Source of the DNA: Verrucomicrobiia bacterium | Lineage (GTDB): Bacteria; Verrucomicrobiota; Verrucomicrobiia; Limisphaerales; CAIMTB01 | Length of the DNA: 64,000 nucleotides | Assembly (NCBI GenBank): GCA_019634625.1 | Contig: JAHCBA010000034.1 | Span: 1 to 64,000 of the forward strand | Direction of reading: 5' to 3' | Part shown: piece after piece, positions 1 to 10,146 of the stretch | Numbering within the stretch: position 1 is the first letter of the stretch | How the letters are laid out: the number at the start of each line of letters is the position of its first letter | Notes under the pieces: model-generated | What the model saw: only the letters and a program-made list of their open reading frames with translations | Told to the model about the DNA's origin: nothing | Database searches by the model: none | Program-made: the position numbers and the translations under genes

Positions 1-43
1 ATTATTTCTTCCAAAGCAGCCACTCCAGAATCGCTTTTCAGGT

Positions 44-136
44 TCACGGGGTCTTCGACCGCACCCGGAAGCACCGCGAGGCATCGTCCGCTGCAACGCC
101 CACGGTCTTGAGTCGTCCGGTGCCGAGGAACGCCGC
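44..136 (-). pseudogene. C-terminal remnant of a HAF/choice-of-anchor M-type protein
   Basis: Read on the minus strand, about 30 codons ending in TGA at 44 translate to the tail FLGTGRLKTVGVAADDASRC and then FRVRSKTP. This is nearly the same as the last 30 residues of the large secreted protein ending at 11658 (GTGRLKTVGVAADNASRFFR). Nothing of the rest of that gene lies next to it; the DNA beyond 136 belongs to something else. It is an orphan gene end left by recombination, not a working gene. Confidence 0.75.
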
Positions 137-199
137 AAATAGAAGCGCTGAAGGCAGGGGACGCAGAGAGCCGCCCCGAAGATCAATTACGACTCGATT

Positions 200-882
<683 letters not shown>

Positions 883-883
<1 letters not shown>

Positions 884-1137
884 TACTGGACGAGATCGGC
901 TACCTTCCCATTGACCAGCATGGAGCCGATCTGCTCTTCCAGGTCATCAGCCAGCGCTACGAACGCGGTTCGCTCATCGTCACCACCAACAAGCCCTTCA
1001 AGCAGTGGGCTTCGATCTTCAACAACGACGGCACCCTCGCCTCCGCCGTCCTTGACCGGCTCCTCCACCACGCCGAACCCGTCCTCATCGAGGGTCCGAG
1101 CTACCGGATGAAGGATCGCGACAACCCCGCCACCTGA
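883..1137 (+). pseudogene. istB: IS21 helper ATPase IstB, C-terminal fragment
   Basis: The frame from TTA at 883 to TGA at 1135-1137 translates to LLDEIGYLPIDQHGADLLFQ, then VISQRYERGSLIVTTNKPF and a tail ending in MKDRDNPAT. This is the Walker B to C-terminus part of the IstB/DnaC-like helper of IS21 elements, which loads the transposase at the target. The N-terminal half with Walker A, the IstA transposase and the IS ends are absent, so the element is dead. It begins at the palindromic junction with the sigma-54 fragment. Confidence 0.85.
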
Positions 1138-1227
1138 ACCGCCCACCGCCCATCCCCCTTGAAGCCGCTCCTTCCGCCGGAATTTCAAACCGCCCGTTCT
1201 CCACCACTTTCACGCCGCCGCCCACAC

Positions 1228-1791
1228 ATGTCAGCAATCCTGGAACTTCCCGAGGTCCGTCGGCGCGTCTCCCCGCTCACGGTCGAGGAGTACCACCGGC
1301 TCGACGAGCTCAACGAGCACGGGCGCCGCACGGAATTGATCCGGGGCATCGTCATCGAGAAAATGTCCAAGTCGCCGCTCCATCGCATTGTCGCCTCTCT
1401 CCTCTACAAGCTGATGCTGGCTCGCCTGCCGGAAGGCCACTCGGTGTGGAAGGATGAGCCGCTTGCTTCGGAGGATTCAGAGCCGGAACCGGACATTTCG
1501 GTGACCCGCGGCGGTGATGAGGACTTCTCCTCCGCCCACCCCACCACGGCTGAACTCGTCGTGGAAGTCGCTGTCTCCAGCCCGGCGCTCGACCGGGAAA
1601 ACGCCTCGCTCTACGCCGAAGCCGGGGTGACGGAATACTGGATTGTGTTGGCAACGGAACGACGAGTGGAGGTCTATCGCCGCCCGGAGAATGGCTGTTA
1701 CCAGGAAACGCGGGTTTTCGAGTTCCAGGATACCATCGAATGCTCCGGCGTCCCGTCGTTGCGAATCGCGGTTGCTGAACTGTTCTCGTAA
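1228..1791 (+). CDS. Uma2 family (DUF820) endonuclease-like protein
   Basis: A 187-residue protein with the Uma2 signature: YHRLDELNEHGRRTELIRG near the N-terminus, PEPDISVTRG, then ELVVEVAVSSPALDRENASL followed by YAEAGVTEYWIVLA. The family folds like PD-(D/E)XK nucleases; the cellular role is unknown and members are very numerous in cyanobacteria and Verrucomicrobia. The ATG at 1228 gives the usual family N-terminus; the frame is open further upstream to 1159 but that part looks unrelated. In relatives that I recall, the residue before ASLYAEAGV is usually Lys (DREKASLYAEAGV); here it is Asn, so catalytic competence is doubtful. It stands alone between IS debris and a toxin-antitoxin pair. 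Confidence 0.85.
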   Translation: MSAILELPEVRRRVSPLTVEEYHRLDELNEHGRRTELIRGIVIEKMSKSPLHRIVASLLYKLMLARLPEGHSVWKDEPLASEDSEPEPDISVTRGGDEDFSSAHPTTAELVVEVAVSSPALDRENASLYAEAGVTEYWIVLATERRVEVYRRPENGCYQETRVFEFQDTIECSGVPSLRIAVAELFS

Positions 1792-1844
1792 GACACACTT
1801 TTTCCGCCAACCCCGACAAGTGCTCCGCCTCTGAGGCCGCGATC

Positions 1845-2291
1845 TCAGACTTCATACTTTGGGGTTCGAATCGCGATCTCGGGCGAAAACCGGCTGAAAT
1901 CTTCCGTGTTGAACGTAAGGATTTGCTCCGCGTTGGCGCCCTTGGCGGCCGCAACGATGGCGGCGTCATGCGCTTCCTTGCCAGAAACGGAGTACTTGGT
2001 GACGAGGGCCTGCCAGTTGGCGTGAACTGCCGGAGTGTCTGGGGCGAAGCCGAAGAAATCCTCCCGCCAGTCGCGAAGGCACTTGTGCGCCTCATCAGGC
2101 GTCATCCCTAGCCCGTTCTTAGCCCGTGGCCGGGTGGCGACGACCCAGAATTCCCGCTCGAACTGGGGACAGGCGACAGGCTCCAAGCCGATCTCGATGG
2201 CTCCGCGAACCGCCTGCCTGGCTTCTTCGTGCTGAGGGTCATCTCGCTTGGCGAGCCGACAGAGGATGTTCGAATCGACCAGGAGGCGCAT
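1845..2291 (-). CDS. vapC: PIN-domain ribonuclease toxin (VapC type)
   Basis: A 148-residue PIN-domain protein. Acidic residues of the metal-dependent RNase site are visible in the usual places: LVDSNIL at the start, the Glu in FEREFWVVATR, EAHDAAIVAAA, and NTEDF near the end. VapC toxins cut tRNA or rRNA when released from their antitoxin. The start lies 15 bp after the stop of the small upstream gene (2307-2570), which fits antitoxin-toxin order. It is one of four PIN-domain toxin genes in the window. Confidence 0.85.
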   Translation of the reverse strand: MRLLVDSNILCRLAKRDDPQHEEARQAVRGAIEIGLEPVACPQFEREFWVVATRPRAKNGLGMTPDEAHKCLRDWREDFFGFAPDTPAVHANWQALVTKYSVSGKEAHDAAIVAAAKGANAEQILTFNTEDFSRFSPEIAIRTPKYEV

Positions 2292-2306
2292 TACCTTCGG
2301 CTCCCT

Positions 2307-2570
2307 CTAATCGTAGATGCTCTCGCGGCTGGCATCGACAGGAGGTCCAGGACGTTCCGGCACCTTGGCCATGAGCGCGTCGAACCTTCGGAGGCGTTCC
2401 TGCGGCGAAAGCCTGGAGGCATCGACGAGCGGCGACGCTCCGGTCCTGGCAGCGTCCTCCAAGACGGCAGCGGCAATGCGGGCGCTATCGAGTCCGAGAG
2501 CGCGAGCTTGGTTCTCAAGCCAGCAAGCGGTCTCGGGCGAGACTTGGGTGGCGATCGTCGTGGCGGGCAT
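2307..2570 (-). CDS. Probable antitoxin partner of the PIN toxin
   Basis: An 87-residue protein starting MPATTIATQVSPETACWLEN. The ATG at 2570 follows a strong ribosome binding site (AGGAGG 6 bases upstream). The N-terminus resembles short ribbon-helix-helix DNA-binding antitoxins (an ATTIATQVSPE beta strand followed by two helices, LENQARALGLD and SARIAAAVLEDA), and the acidic C-terminus would wrap the toxin. Its position directly before a VapC gene is the main reason for the call; the fold assignment is inference. Confidence 0.7.
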   Translation of the reverse strand: MPATTIATQVSPETACWLENQARALGLDSARIAAAVLEDAARTGASPLVDASRLSPQERLRRFDALMAKVPERPGPPVDASRESIYD

Positions 2571-2924
2571 GTTGATCCTCCTCTGATTGTAAACTATTGG
2601 ATTCGGGCTATCAGAGTCGCCTCCCAAGGTCAATTCAGTGCGTAACATGGAGGACGTTACCCGAATCCTTGGCGAGCGTATAGGCTTGGAGATTGTTGAG
2701 GGGGTCTGGGTGGTCTCAGGTGTCGAATGACGTCTGTGGGGGAGGTTTGGCGGGGTGCGAGGGGTTGCGGAGAGGCCTTCGACGGGGAGAATCCGGTCCT
2801 GAAGGGCGATTGGCGCCGGCCCGTCCCGCTGGATCGGCGGGGATTGAGAGAGAGGTTGGAGCAATACCGGCACGACAGACACCGTGTCCGATGTTGAGCG
2901 ACGCCAGCGCCAACCACTCCGTCC

Positions 2925-3100
2925 GGGACGCTCCGACCGCATGCGGGACCGGCGTCCATGGCGGGAAATCCGAGCATCTTGCGTTGCACCGTTCGTTCCT
3001 CGAATCCGTCCGTTCTGGGTCCGCAACGACAACACCCGTTGGCCGCCGTCCCGGGCGAACATCAGCCGCGGCTCTCCGCCGATGACGTCGAATCGGAGGG
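2925..3100 (-). pseudogene. Second remnant of the HAF/anchor-M C-terminal module
   Basis: The minus strand reads FDVIGGEPRLMFARDGGQRV then LSLRTQNGRIR, matching FEVIGGEPRLMFARDGGQLV / LSLRTEDGLIH of the large protein ending at 11658. After that the copy is degraded: a deletion removes the middle, and the last part (ending RMRSER) resembles FFRVRSE only loosely. It runs straight into the 75-bp dispersed element. Confidence 0.7.
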
Positions 3101-3167
3101 ACGAGCTCCGCGAGTCCACAACCCAACGCTCCACACCGTTGCGGCCTCGTGGAACTCGGCCCTCCGA
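3093..3167. repeat. 75-bp dispersed element, copy 1
   Basis: It starts TCGGAGGG and ends CCCTCCGA, an 8-bp terminal inverted repeat. The interior contains GGACGAGCTCCGCGAGTCC. A second copy of exactly the same length with about 85 % identity lies at 54439-54513. The structure is that of a small non-coding REP/MITE-like element. Confidence 0.75.
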
Positions 3168-3343
3168 AGCGCCGCTTGGCGGAGTTCGCACCTCTACCGA
3201 CAACTCCGGGATGCACTGCTTACACCACCGATGTCAAAAAGGTGCTTGCCAAGGGATCGTCCGGACCTGCACGCTCCCACGCATCCTGGAAAAGATGGCC
3301 TCAGCGAATTCAAGCCTGGCATCGGGGCATGAGGGGGTCGCCA

Positions 3344-3385
3344 CATCCCTTCGGGCCCATCCCTTCGGGCCCATCCCTTCGGGCA
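3344..3385. repeat. 14-bp tandem repeat, three units
   Basis: Three head-to-tail units of CATCCCTTCGGGCC (the last base of the third differs). Each unit contains the small hairpin CCCTTCGGG. No gene overlaps it. Confidence 0.8.
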
Positions 3386-3572
3386 GGTCAGGATTCGTCG
3401 TCACCCGTCAACCAGCCAGACGTCCGCGCCGCGATCCCTCGTTTGGACGCCGCTGCTTGGAAGCCCTTCCCCGGCCTGATGTTGGAGGGATCGACGGCCC
3501 GAACGCTTGCCGCCGGGTTTGCAAATTGGCCCGCACTCGGGGGGGGGCAGATTCAATGGAAAGGAGCGTCGA

Positions 3573-4373
3573 ATGCGAAGGCGATCTGCCGGTTTCACCC
3601 TGATCGAGCTGTTGGTGGTCATCGCGATCATCGCCGTTCTTGCCTCCCTTCTCCTGCCGGCCTTGTCGCGGGCCAAAGGGCTCGCGCACGGAGCCAAGTG
3701 CCGGAGCAATCTGCGCCAGCTCGGGATCGCCCTGGCGGGGTACACGCTGGATCATGAGCACTACCCGCCCTGGCGCGACTATGCCACGGAACGCGGAGGT
3801 CAGTGGTTGGATGATTATCTGCGACCGTACACGAGTAGCGGGTGGCTCGATCCGCTGTATCGGTGTCCGGGCTATCGCGGCTATGTAAGGGAAGGGATAC
3901 TTATTGCATCAACCCTGCTCGGCACGGTCGAGGCAGTGGGGAGCTACGGCTACAACACGTTCGGCTGGGGACCACCTCTGTCGTTGGGCCTCAACGAGCA
4001 ACTTTACGACGGGAATCCCCGTCCCCTTAAGACGCGCCGAGGTTCAGAAGTCCGGTCTCCCAGCGATATGCTGGCCATAGGCGACGTAGTGGTCACAGTG
4101 CCCCGGGCCGACGGGGTGAGGTCCACCCCTAGTTTTGTCGGCGGCGGGTTTAATCCCCAGGTATTTCACCTAAGCCGCCATAACCCACGCTACGGCGATC
4201 GGTTGGCGGTGGAGCGGGCCCGGCACAACGGTCTCTTCAACGCCGTCTTTTGCGATGGACACGTCCGAGGATTCAAACCCCAGGAGCTCTTTTCCACCAA
4301 GCCAACAGCCGTTAGGCGATGGAATTATGATAACGAAACCCATGAGATCCCGCCATTCATACCTTTGGATTGA
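3573..4373 (+). CDS. Prepilin-like protein, tandem copy 1 (H-X9-DG type)
   Basis: A 266-residue protein starting [20 protein letters not shown]: a class III prepilin leader cut before Phe by a prepilin peptidase, followed by the single hydrophobic helix. After the helix come [20 protein letters not shown] and a globular domain with several aromatic and Gly-rich segments. Near the C-terminus [14 protein letters not shown] gives the H-X9-DG motif of a large planctomycete/verrucomicrobial family related to type II secretion pseudopilins. AAAGGAG stands 7 bp before the ATG. Two further copies follow head to tail at 4428 and 5280. Function is unknown; location in the inner membrane or a pseudopilus is inferred. 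Confidence 0.85.
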   Translation: MRRRSAGFTLIELLVVIAIIAVLASLLLPALSRAKGLAHGAKCRSNLRQLGIALAGYTLDHEHYPPWRDYATERGGQWLDDYLRPYTSSGWLDPLYRCPGYRGYVREGILIASTLLGTVEAVGSYGYNTFGWGPPLSLGLNEQLYDGNPRPLKTRRGSEVRSPSDMLAIGDVVVTVPRADGVRSTPSFVGGGFNPQVFHLSRHNPRYGDRLAVERARHNGLFNAVFCDGHVRGFKPQELFSTKPTAVRRWNYDNETHEIPPFIPLD

Positions 4374-4427
4374 GCGAAGGGCGCGATGGTTGAGTCTTGT
4401 TCAGACAGCGTCTTAAAGGAGCGTCGA

Positions 4428-5225
4428 ATGCGAAGGCGATCTGCCGGTTTCACCCTGATTGAGCTGTTGGTGGTCATCGCGATCATCGCCGTGCTGGCCT
4501 CCCTTCTCCTGCCGGCCTTGTCGCGGGCCAAAGGCCTCGCGCACGGAGCCAAGTGCCGCAGCAATCTGCGCCAGTTGGGGATCGCACTGGCGGGGTACAC
4601 CCTGGATCACGATCGCTACCCACCCTGGCTCTTCCATGACATGGAACGTGGCGGTCTGCGGCTGGATCATTATTTGCGACCATATACGAGCAGTGGATGG
4701 CTGGATCCGCTGTATCGGTGTCCGGGCTATCGCGGCTATGTGAGCGAAGGGAGACTTCTTGAACCCACCCTCGTGGGCACGACGACCCCAATAGGCAGCT
4801 ACGGGTACAACACGTTCGGCTGGGGGCCGCCTCTGTCCTTGGGCCTCAATGAGAGCGTCTACACTGCGCAGTCCCATCCCCTGAGGACCCGCAGAAGTAC
4901 AGAAGTCAGATCTCCCAGCGATATGCTGGCAATGGGCGACACCGCGATTGCCGCGCCCCGGCCAGACGGGGTGGTCGCATACACTTCCCTATTGGGCGAG
5001 TTTAATCCGCAGGCATTCTACTTGCTCAAGCGGATTCCGTTCCACGGCGAACGGTTGGCTGCGGAGCGGGCGCGTCACACGGGTCTCTTCAACGCCGTCT
5101 TTTGCGATGGACACGTCCGAGGATTCAAACCCCAGGAGCTCTTTTCCACCAAGCCAACAGCCGTTAGGCGATGGAATTATGATAACGAAGCCCATGAGAT
5201 CCCGCCATTCATACCTTTGGATTGA
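4428..5225 (+). CDS. Prepilin-like protein, tandem copy 2
   Basis: A 265-residue paralogue of the preceding gene. The first 60 residues and the last 40 (from the [20 protein letters not shown] motif) are almost identical to copy 1, even at the DNA level; the centre (about residues 90-205) differs much more. AAAGGAG precedes the ATG at 4428. The 54-bp spacer carries the same sequence block (TCTTGTTCAGACAG) as the spacer before copy 3, so each unit was copied together with its leader. Confidence 0.85.
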   Translation: MRRRSAGFTLIELLVVIAIIAVLASLLLPALSRAKGLAHGAKCRSNLRQLGIALAGYTLDHDRYPPWLFHDMERGGLRLDHYLRPYTSSGWLDPLYRCPGYRGYVSEGRLLEPTLVGTTTPIGSYGYNTFGWGPPLSLGLNESVYTAQSHPLRTRRSTEVRSPSDMLAMGDTAIAAPRPDGVVAYTSLLGEFNPQAFYLLKRIPFHGERLAAERARHTGLFNAVFCDGHVRGFKPQELFSTKPTAVRRWNYDNEAHEIPPFIPLD

Positions 5226-5279
5226 GCGAAAGGCGTGATGCGCAAGTCTTGTTCAGACAGGGCCTTAGAGGGCCGTCGA

Positions 5280-6077
5280 ATGCGAAGGCGATCTGCCGGT
5301 TTCACCCTGATCGAGCTGTTGGTGGTCATCGCGATCATTGCCATTCTTGCCTCTCTTCTGCTGCCGGCCTTGTCGCGGGCCAAGGGCCTCGCGCACGGTG
5401 CCAAGTGTAGGAGCAATCTGCGCCAGCTCGGGATCGCCCTCGCCGGGTACACGCTGGATCATGATCACTACCCGCCCTGGCGCGACTATGACAAGGAACG
5501 CGGCGGTCTGCATCTGGATGATTATCTGCGACCGTACACCAGCAGCGGGTGGCTCGATCCGCTGTATCGGTGTCCGGGGTATCGCGGCCTTGTGAGGGAA
5601 GGACTTCTTCATGAAAGAACCCTTCTGAACACACTGGACCCAGTAGGCAGTTATGGGTATAACACGATTGGTTGGGGGCCGCCTCTGTCACTAGGCCTCA
5701 ACCAGGAACTCTACAGGGCGGATTCCCGTCCCCTTAAGACGCGCCTTACTTCAGAAGTCTGGTCTCCCAGCGATATGCTGGCCATGGGCGACACCCCGAT
5801 TACGGCGCCCCGTGCCGACGGGAAGACGGCGCTGGGATCGACCTTTGGTATGTTTAATCCGCAGTCCTATTTCATGCTCAGGTGGCTTCCTCTCCACGAT
5901 GAACGGCAGGCGGCGGAGCGGGGGCGTCATACGGGTCTTTTTAACGCCGTCTTTTGCGATGGACACGTCAGAGGATTCAAACCCCGGGAGCTCTTTTCGA
6001 CCAAGCCAACGTCCGTGCGGCGATGGAACTATGATAACGAAGCCCATGAGATCGAGATACACGTCCCCGTGGATTGA
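5280..6077 (+). CDS. Prepilin-like protein, tandem copy 3
   Basis: A 265-residue third copy with the same leader ([20 protein letters not shown]), the same central framework ([30 protein letters not shown]) and the same H-X9-DG tail. Its tail has drifted from the shared IPPFIPLD ending to IEIHVPVD. The ribosome binding site is weaker than that of copies 1 and 2 (GAGGG before CCGTCGAATG). It ends close to the start of a TMTC-like membrane gene. Confidence 0.85.
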   Translation: MRRRSAGFTLIELLVVIAIIAILASLLLPALSRAKGLAHGAKCRSNLRQLGIALAGYTLDHDHYPPWRDYDKERGGLHLDDYLRPYTSSGWLDPLYRCPGYRGLVREGLLHERTLLNTLDPVGSYGYNTIGWGPPLSLGLNQELYRADSRPLKTRLTSEVWSPSDMLAMGDTPITAPRADGKTALGSTFGMFNPQSYFMLRWLPLHDERQAAERGRHTGLFNAVFCDGHVRGFKPRELFSTKPTSVRRWNYDNEAHEIEIHVPVD

Positions 6078-6172
6078 ATGGATGGTACGATAGGGGCGTG
6101 TTGGCTGTCCGCGGCGGGTCTGGCCGCTTGATTGCCGATTGGATACTGGCTTTGAGAAATCGGGAACACGCG

Positions 6173-7677
6173 GTGGCCTCGAAGATACCGTCGCTGGATC
6201 GGGAGGAATGGCGGGACTGGGTGTATCTCGCCCTCGCATTCGTCACCCTCGCGGTCTTTTTTCCCGTGCTTGGGATGGACTTCATCACCCTGGATGATCC
6301 CAGCTACGTGATGATGAACCCTTACGTCAACACCGGGCTCTCGATTGCCAACCTCTCCTGGGCTCTTACAACCCTCCATGCCGATGTCAGCTACTGGCAT
6401 CCCCTGACCTGGTTGTCGCATCAACTGGATTGCGAGGTCTTTGGGCTTCGTTCCGGTGCCCATCATTTTACCAACGTCGTGCTGCACGTTGGCTCAGGGC
6501 TCCTGCTCTTCCGCTTCTTGAGCGAGTCCACGAAGGAATGGCCGCGGAGCGCGCTTGTCGCTGCCTTGTTCTGCCTGCACCCGCTTCATGTCGAGACCGT
6601 GGCCTGGATCGCCGAGCGAAAGGGCGTGCTCAGCGGCCTGTTTTGGATGGCCACTCTGAACGCCTACCTCAGTTGTGCTCGCGCCCCTTCCTTCAGGCGC
6701 TACCTGGTCGTGGTGCTCGCCTTCATCGCGGGACTCATGTCAAAGCCCACGACGGTGGTCCTGCCCACGGTGCTTCTTCTCCTGGACTACTGGCCGTTGG
6801 GACGGTTCACCCAATGGAAGGCCGGAGTGGCTGGCAGCGTTCCGCTGGTACCCCTGTTGGCCGAAAAGATACCCTTGTTGACTCTGAGCCTGCTGCTTGC
6901 CGTGGCGACGTTCGCCGCGCAACGCGAGATCGGCGCGGTGGTGCCGCTGGAGACCCTCCCGCTTGCGGATCGGATGAGCAGCGCCCCGATGGCGTACCTG
7001 GCGTATCTTTGGAAAACCGTCTGGCCGGTGAATCTCTCCGTGATTTACGTCCGTGGCGAGGCCTGGCCGTTGTGGAAGGTGGTTTTGGCCGGGTGCTTTC
7101 TGATCGGGCTGACCTGGTGCTGCTTCCGCTGGCGAGGCCGGCATCCCTATCTTCTGGTTGGATGGTTTTGGTGTCTCATCACCCTGATACCGATGATTGG
7201 AATCGTTCAAGTGGGTTCCCAGTTCATCGCCGACCGCTATACCTATATATCCATCATTGGATTGTTTATCGCGGCGATTTGGCTCGCGGGTGACCTTGCC
7301 GAACGCCGTCCGGTGGTTCATAGGTGCGTGGCCGTCCTGGCCTGCCTGATCCTGATCGCCTCGATAGGGGGCACCCGGCGCCAGCTTCGGTACTGGGAAG
7401 ACAGCGTCACCCTATTCTCTCGCGCCCTGGAGATCGCGCCTGGGAACATCCTGGCCCGCTGCTATCTGGCTGTCGCCTTGACCAACGTGGAGGACTATTC
7501 GGCCGCGGACGAGCATCTGAAGGAAGTGGTCCGAACCAGTCCTAATCACAGTCTGGCCAGGGAGCTCCGTGGCGGCCTGTTGCTGGATCGAGGCCGGGCT
7601 GAGGAGGCCATCGAGTGTTTCAGGGAGGTCCTGGTGCTTAGGTCGAACCATCTGGAGGCGCACTATATGCTTGGCGG
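6173..7677 (+). pseudogene. TMTC-like multispanning membrane protein with TPRs, 3' end lost
   Basis: About 500 residues of a polytopic protein: LDDPSYVMMNPYVNTGLS and YWHPLTWLSHQLDCEVFGL, then AHHFTNVVLHVGSGLLLFRF and LHPLHVETVAWIAERKGVLS, many membrane helices, FIADRYTYISIIGLFIA, and at the C-terminal end tetratricopeptide repeats (ARCYLAVALTNVEDYSAADE). This is the bacterial relative of the DUF1736/TMTC protein O-mannosyltransferase family. The GTG at 6173 gives the cleanest N-terminus; the frame stays open to a TTG at 6074. At about 7677 the homology stops inside a TPR and the DNA switches to a GT2 glycosyltransferase gene in another frame, so the 3' part has been deleted. Confidence 0.75.
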
Positions 7678-7683
7678 TTCTGT

Positions 7684-8010
7684 AACATGGTTGGAAACAA
7701 GTTCTTCAGCCTGGCGCTTGGATTTCTTCTGGGCCAGCCGGTCAAGGACACCCTTTGCGGGACCAAGGCATTGTTCAAGGACGACTATGAGGCCATCGAC
7801 AGGAACCGTTCGTACTTTGGCGATTTCGACCCGTTTGGCGATTTCGACCTCCTCTTCGGCGCCTCCAAGTTGAACCTGCGTATTGTTGACATGCCGGTCC
7901 ACTACCAGGCTCGCAGCTATGGCAGCACAAACATCGCCCGATGGAGGCATGGGTGGTTGCTGCTGAAGATGGTTCTGCATGGGGCCATATTGCTAAGGTT
8001 TACGAGATGA
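7684..8010 (+). pseudogene. GT2 glycosyltransferase, C-terminal fragment
   Basis: The frame reads MVGNKFFSLALGFLLGQPVK, DTLCGTKALF, FGDFDLLFGASKLNLRIVDM and YGSTNIARWRHGWLLLKMVL, which is the C-terminal third of a dolichol-phosphate-mannose-synthase-like GT2 protein. The catalytic GT-A domain is missing; the fragment abuts the truncated TMTC-like gene. Its stop overlaps the start of the FkbM gene (ATGA, 8007-8010), so it was once an operon partner of that gene. Confidence 0.8.
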
Positions 8011-8822
8011 ATCGGCGGATGCAGGCCTCTCTTCTGCGGCTTTACAGGTTGGCGTGTCTCACGGGCTTTCCTTCCACTGGGGCGGGCCGGGCCTTCTCCG
8101 AGTTTTGCTATGACAAATACAAGGCCTGGATGGAGGCTGGGGACGTGGATTATCTGGCCTCTCTGGTCGCATCCGGAGCGACGATTATAGACGTCGGAGC
8201 GAACATTGGCTTTTTCACCATGCGATTCGCGGGTTGGGTGAGCGGTGGCGGACGGGTCCTGGCCATCGAGCCGGAGACCACCAATTTCCAGAGACTGAGA
8301 CACATGGTGCATCGACGCGGACTCAGGTCCATTGTCGAGCCAATCCAGGGCGCTGCCAATGACGAGAACGGCAAGGTCAGGCTGCACGTGGATCCCTTCC
8401 ATCCGGGCGGCCATCGAATGGACGACGCCGGAGTGTTGGTTGACGCCTACACCTTGGATCATCTGCTGGTACAGCGGCCCCATGCAGTCGTCAGCCTGGT
8501 CAAAATCGACGTTCAGGGAGCTGAAGAACGCGTCCTCAAGGGAATGCGCGATACGCTTTGGCGTCACCATCCCGCCTTGTTCATCGAAATCGATCCGCCA
8601 GCGTTAGCCACCATGGGATCAAGCGTGGACCGGATCGTTCACTTTCTGGCCGAATTCGGTTATCGAGTTCATCGCCTTGCCAAGGGGACACGCTCGCCGG
8701 CCTTAAGCCGCGACCAAATGGATGATTACCTGAGAAAGGGTTATGCCGACTTCCTCTTCCTCGCCCTTATCGAATCTGGTGCGCGGCGTTGCCGCAATTC
8801 GAAGGCCCGGTTCACCGGTTGA
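8007..8822 (+). CDS. FkbM family methyltransferase
   Basis: A 271-residue SAM-dependent methyltransferase. The AdoMet motif I is IIDVGANIGFFTMRFA, followed by GRVLAIEPETTNFQRL, and the family motif VSLVKIDVQGAEERVLKGM. FkbM proteins O-methylate sugars or polyketide side chains; with a GT2 gene fused upstream a role in polysaccharide modification is likely. The start overlaps the stop of the GT2 fragment by ATGA. The last 13 residues (SGARRCRNSKARF and on) run into IS66 debris and are probably not original. Confidence 0.85.
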   Translation: MNRRMQASLLRLYRLACLTGFPSTGAGRAFSEFCYDKYKAWMEAGDVDYLASLVASGATIIDVGANIGFFTMRFAGWVSGGGRVLAIEPETTNFQRLRHMVHRRGLRSIVEPIQGAANDENGKVRLHVDPFHPGGHRMDDAGVLVDAYTLDHLLVQRPHAVVSLVKIDVQGAEERVLKGMRDTLWRHHPALFIEIDPPALATMGSSVDRIVHFLAEFGYRVHRLAKGTRSPALSRDQMDDYLRKGYADFLFLALIESGARRCRNSKARFTG

Positions 8823-8909
8823 TCCGCAATATGGCCACCCGGTTCGACAAGCACGGCGAGGCGTATTTCCGGTTCGTCACCGATCCCGGAATCGAACCGA
8901 CCAACCCCC
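8789..8909 (+). pseudogene. IS66 transposase (TnpC) remnant
   Basis: About 40 codons read HRLIRNMATRFDKHGEAYFR and FVTDPGIEPTNP, the conserved stretch just before LAEQAIRFVV of IS66 transposases. Nothing else of the element is left, and it overlaps the end of the FkbM gene in another frame. The sequence from here to 9129 (about 220 bp) shows no gene that I can recognise. Confidence 0.75.
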
Positions 8910-9129
8910 GACTCCTCCTGAGGGAAGGTCCCGTCCTCGCTCTCTCCCAATCCTCCGCAGCACATCGGCGTGGCCCCCCGCTCCGAACGCCTCCGCTCGC
9001 CTTGCCGCTCGGAATCCTGTGAACGGTTACCATGAAAGCCCAAATCGCCGAACAAGTGCCATAGGGTGCAAGCCGGCCGGGAAGGGCGCCTTGCCCCTGT
9101 GAAACCTTGCGGCCGCAATGCGACGCGGC

Positions 9130-10128
9130 TCAGGCGGCGACGAAGACGGTGCCATCGGCGCTGGCCACCGCGAGGCTGCGGTCGTCGGGAGCGAACGCCA
9201 GCGCGGTGATCTCGGAACCTTCGCGGCGTGCGGGCACACCGACTTCGCCGGCGGCAGGGTTCCACAGCCAGAGGGAGCCGTCCTGCGCGCCGGTGGCGAG
9301 CATCTGCCCGCGCCGCTGCCACGCGAGGGCCGTAATCCGCCCTCCGTGACCTTCCAGTTGCAGCGGCCGGGTGCCCGCCGGCCCGCGACCCGCCATGTCC
9401 CACACCGTCACGCTCCCGCCACCGCTGGTGGCGAGAAAGCGGCTGCGGGCGTCGAAGCCGAGCTGCTTCACCTTGGCCGCGTAGCCGCTCATGTGCAGGG
9501 GCTGCTCGTCGCGGAAGGGCAGCGGCCAGTAGATCAGGTTGCTTTCCTGCGTGCCGGCTACGAGGTGCCGTCCGTCTCCGCTCCATGCCAGCGAGATGTA
9601 GGCGGATTTCCAGGCCAATGCCTCCACGGGCGCGGTCTCTCCCGGCCGGCACAGGGTCACCACGCCGTAGCCCGCCGCGGCCAAAGCCACGCCGTCACCC
9701 CGCCAGGCGAGACCCGCCACCGTGCTGCCGAAGGCGGCCGGGGCCGGCAGTGCCGTGCCGTCCGCTTGAAAGAAGCCAAGCTGCTGCCCGACCGCGGCGG
9801 CGAGCACACCGCCCGCAGGCGACCACGCCACGTGTTCGACCCAGCCGCGGCCAAGTCGAACCTCCGTGCGAACCTCGTCACTGGCGGCGTCCCAGAACAC
9901 GAGCCGGCCGTCCTCGCCGCCGGTGGCGAGCGTGCGGCCGTCGGGCGACGCGTCAAGCGCGAGCACCCCGGCCGTGTGGGAAGCCAGGTCCGCGAGGCGT
10001 TCGCCGGATGGGGCGTGCAGCCGCGCAACGCGGCCGTTGGCGAGAGCGATGGCGAGCACGGCGGAGTCCGGTGACCACGCAAGGGCACGGGGAAAGTCTT
10101 CGAGTCGGAACGAGGCGGCAGGCTTCAT
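9130..10128 (-). CDS. WD40 repeat protein
   Basis: A 332-residue protein made of about seven WD40-type blades: LAWSPDSAVLAIALANGRVA, LDASPDGRTLATGGEDGRLV, VAWSPAGGVLAAAVGQQLGF, LAWRGDGVALAAAGYG, LAWSGDGRHLVAGTQESNLI, LGFDARSRFLATSGGGSVTV, LAWQRRGQMLATGAQDGSLW and LAFAPDDRSLAVASADGTVF. No signal peptide, so a cytoplasmic beta-propeller. It lies downstream of a fragment of a COG0523 GTPase on the same strand. WD40 genes next to COG0523 genes are something I recall from other bacteria, which suggests a part in the zinc-starvation response; this is context only. Its start codon is 18 bp from the stop of a small unassigned frame. Confidence 0.85.
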   Translation of the reverse strand: MKPAASFRLEDFPRALAWSPDSAVLAIALANGRVARLHAPSGERLADLASHTAGVLALDASPDGRTLATGGEDGRLVFWDAASDEVRTEVRLGRGWVEHVAWSPAGGVLAAAVGQQLGFFQADGTALPAPAAFGSTVAGLAWRGDGVALAAAGYGVVTLCRPGETAPVEALAWKSAYISLAWSGDGRHLVAGTQESNLIYWPLPFRDEQPLHMSGYAAKVKQLGFDARSRFLATSGGGSVTVWDMAGRGPAGTRPLQLEGHGGRITALAWQRRGQMLATGAQDGSLWLWNPAAGEVGVPARREGSEITALAFAPDDRSLAVASADGTVFVAA

Positions 10129-10146
10129 GAGGAGATCGCGGAGGGG

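Larger units (their letters stand above)
2571..3572. other. 1-kb gene-free stretch with remnants
   Basis: No credible gene is present on either strand. It holds a remnant of the C-terminal module of the 11658-15989 protein (about 2925-3100, minus), a 75-bp dispersed element (3093-3167), a 14-bp tandem triplet (3344-3385) and otherwise unassigned sequence. Just before 3573 a good ribosome binding site (AAAGGAG) belongs to the first prepilin-like gene. Confidence 0.7.
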
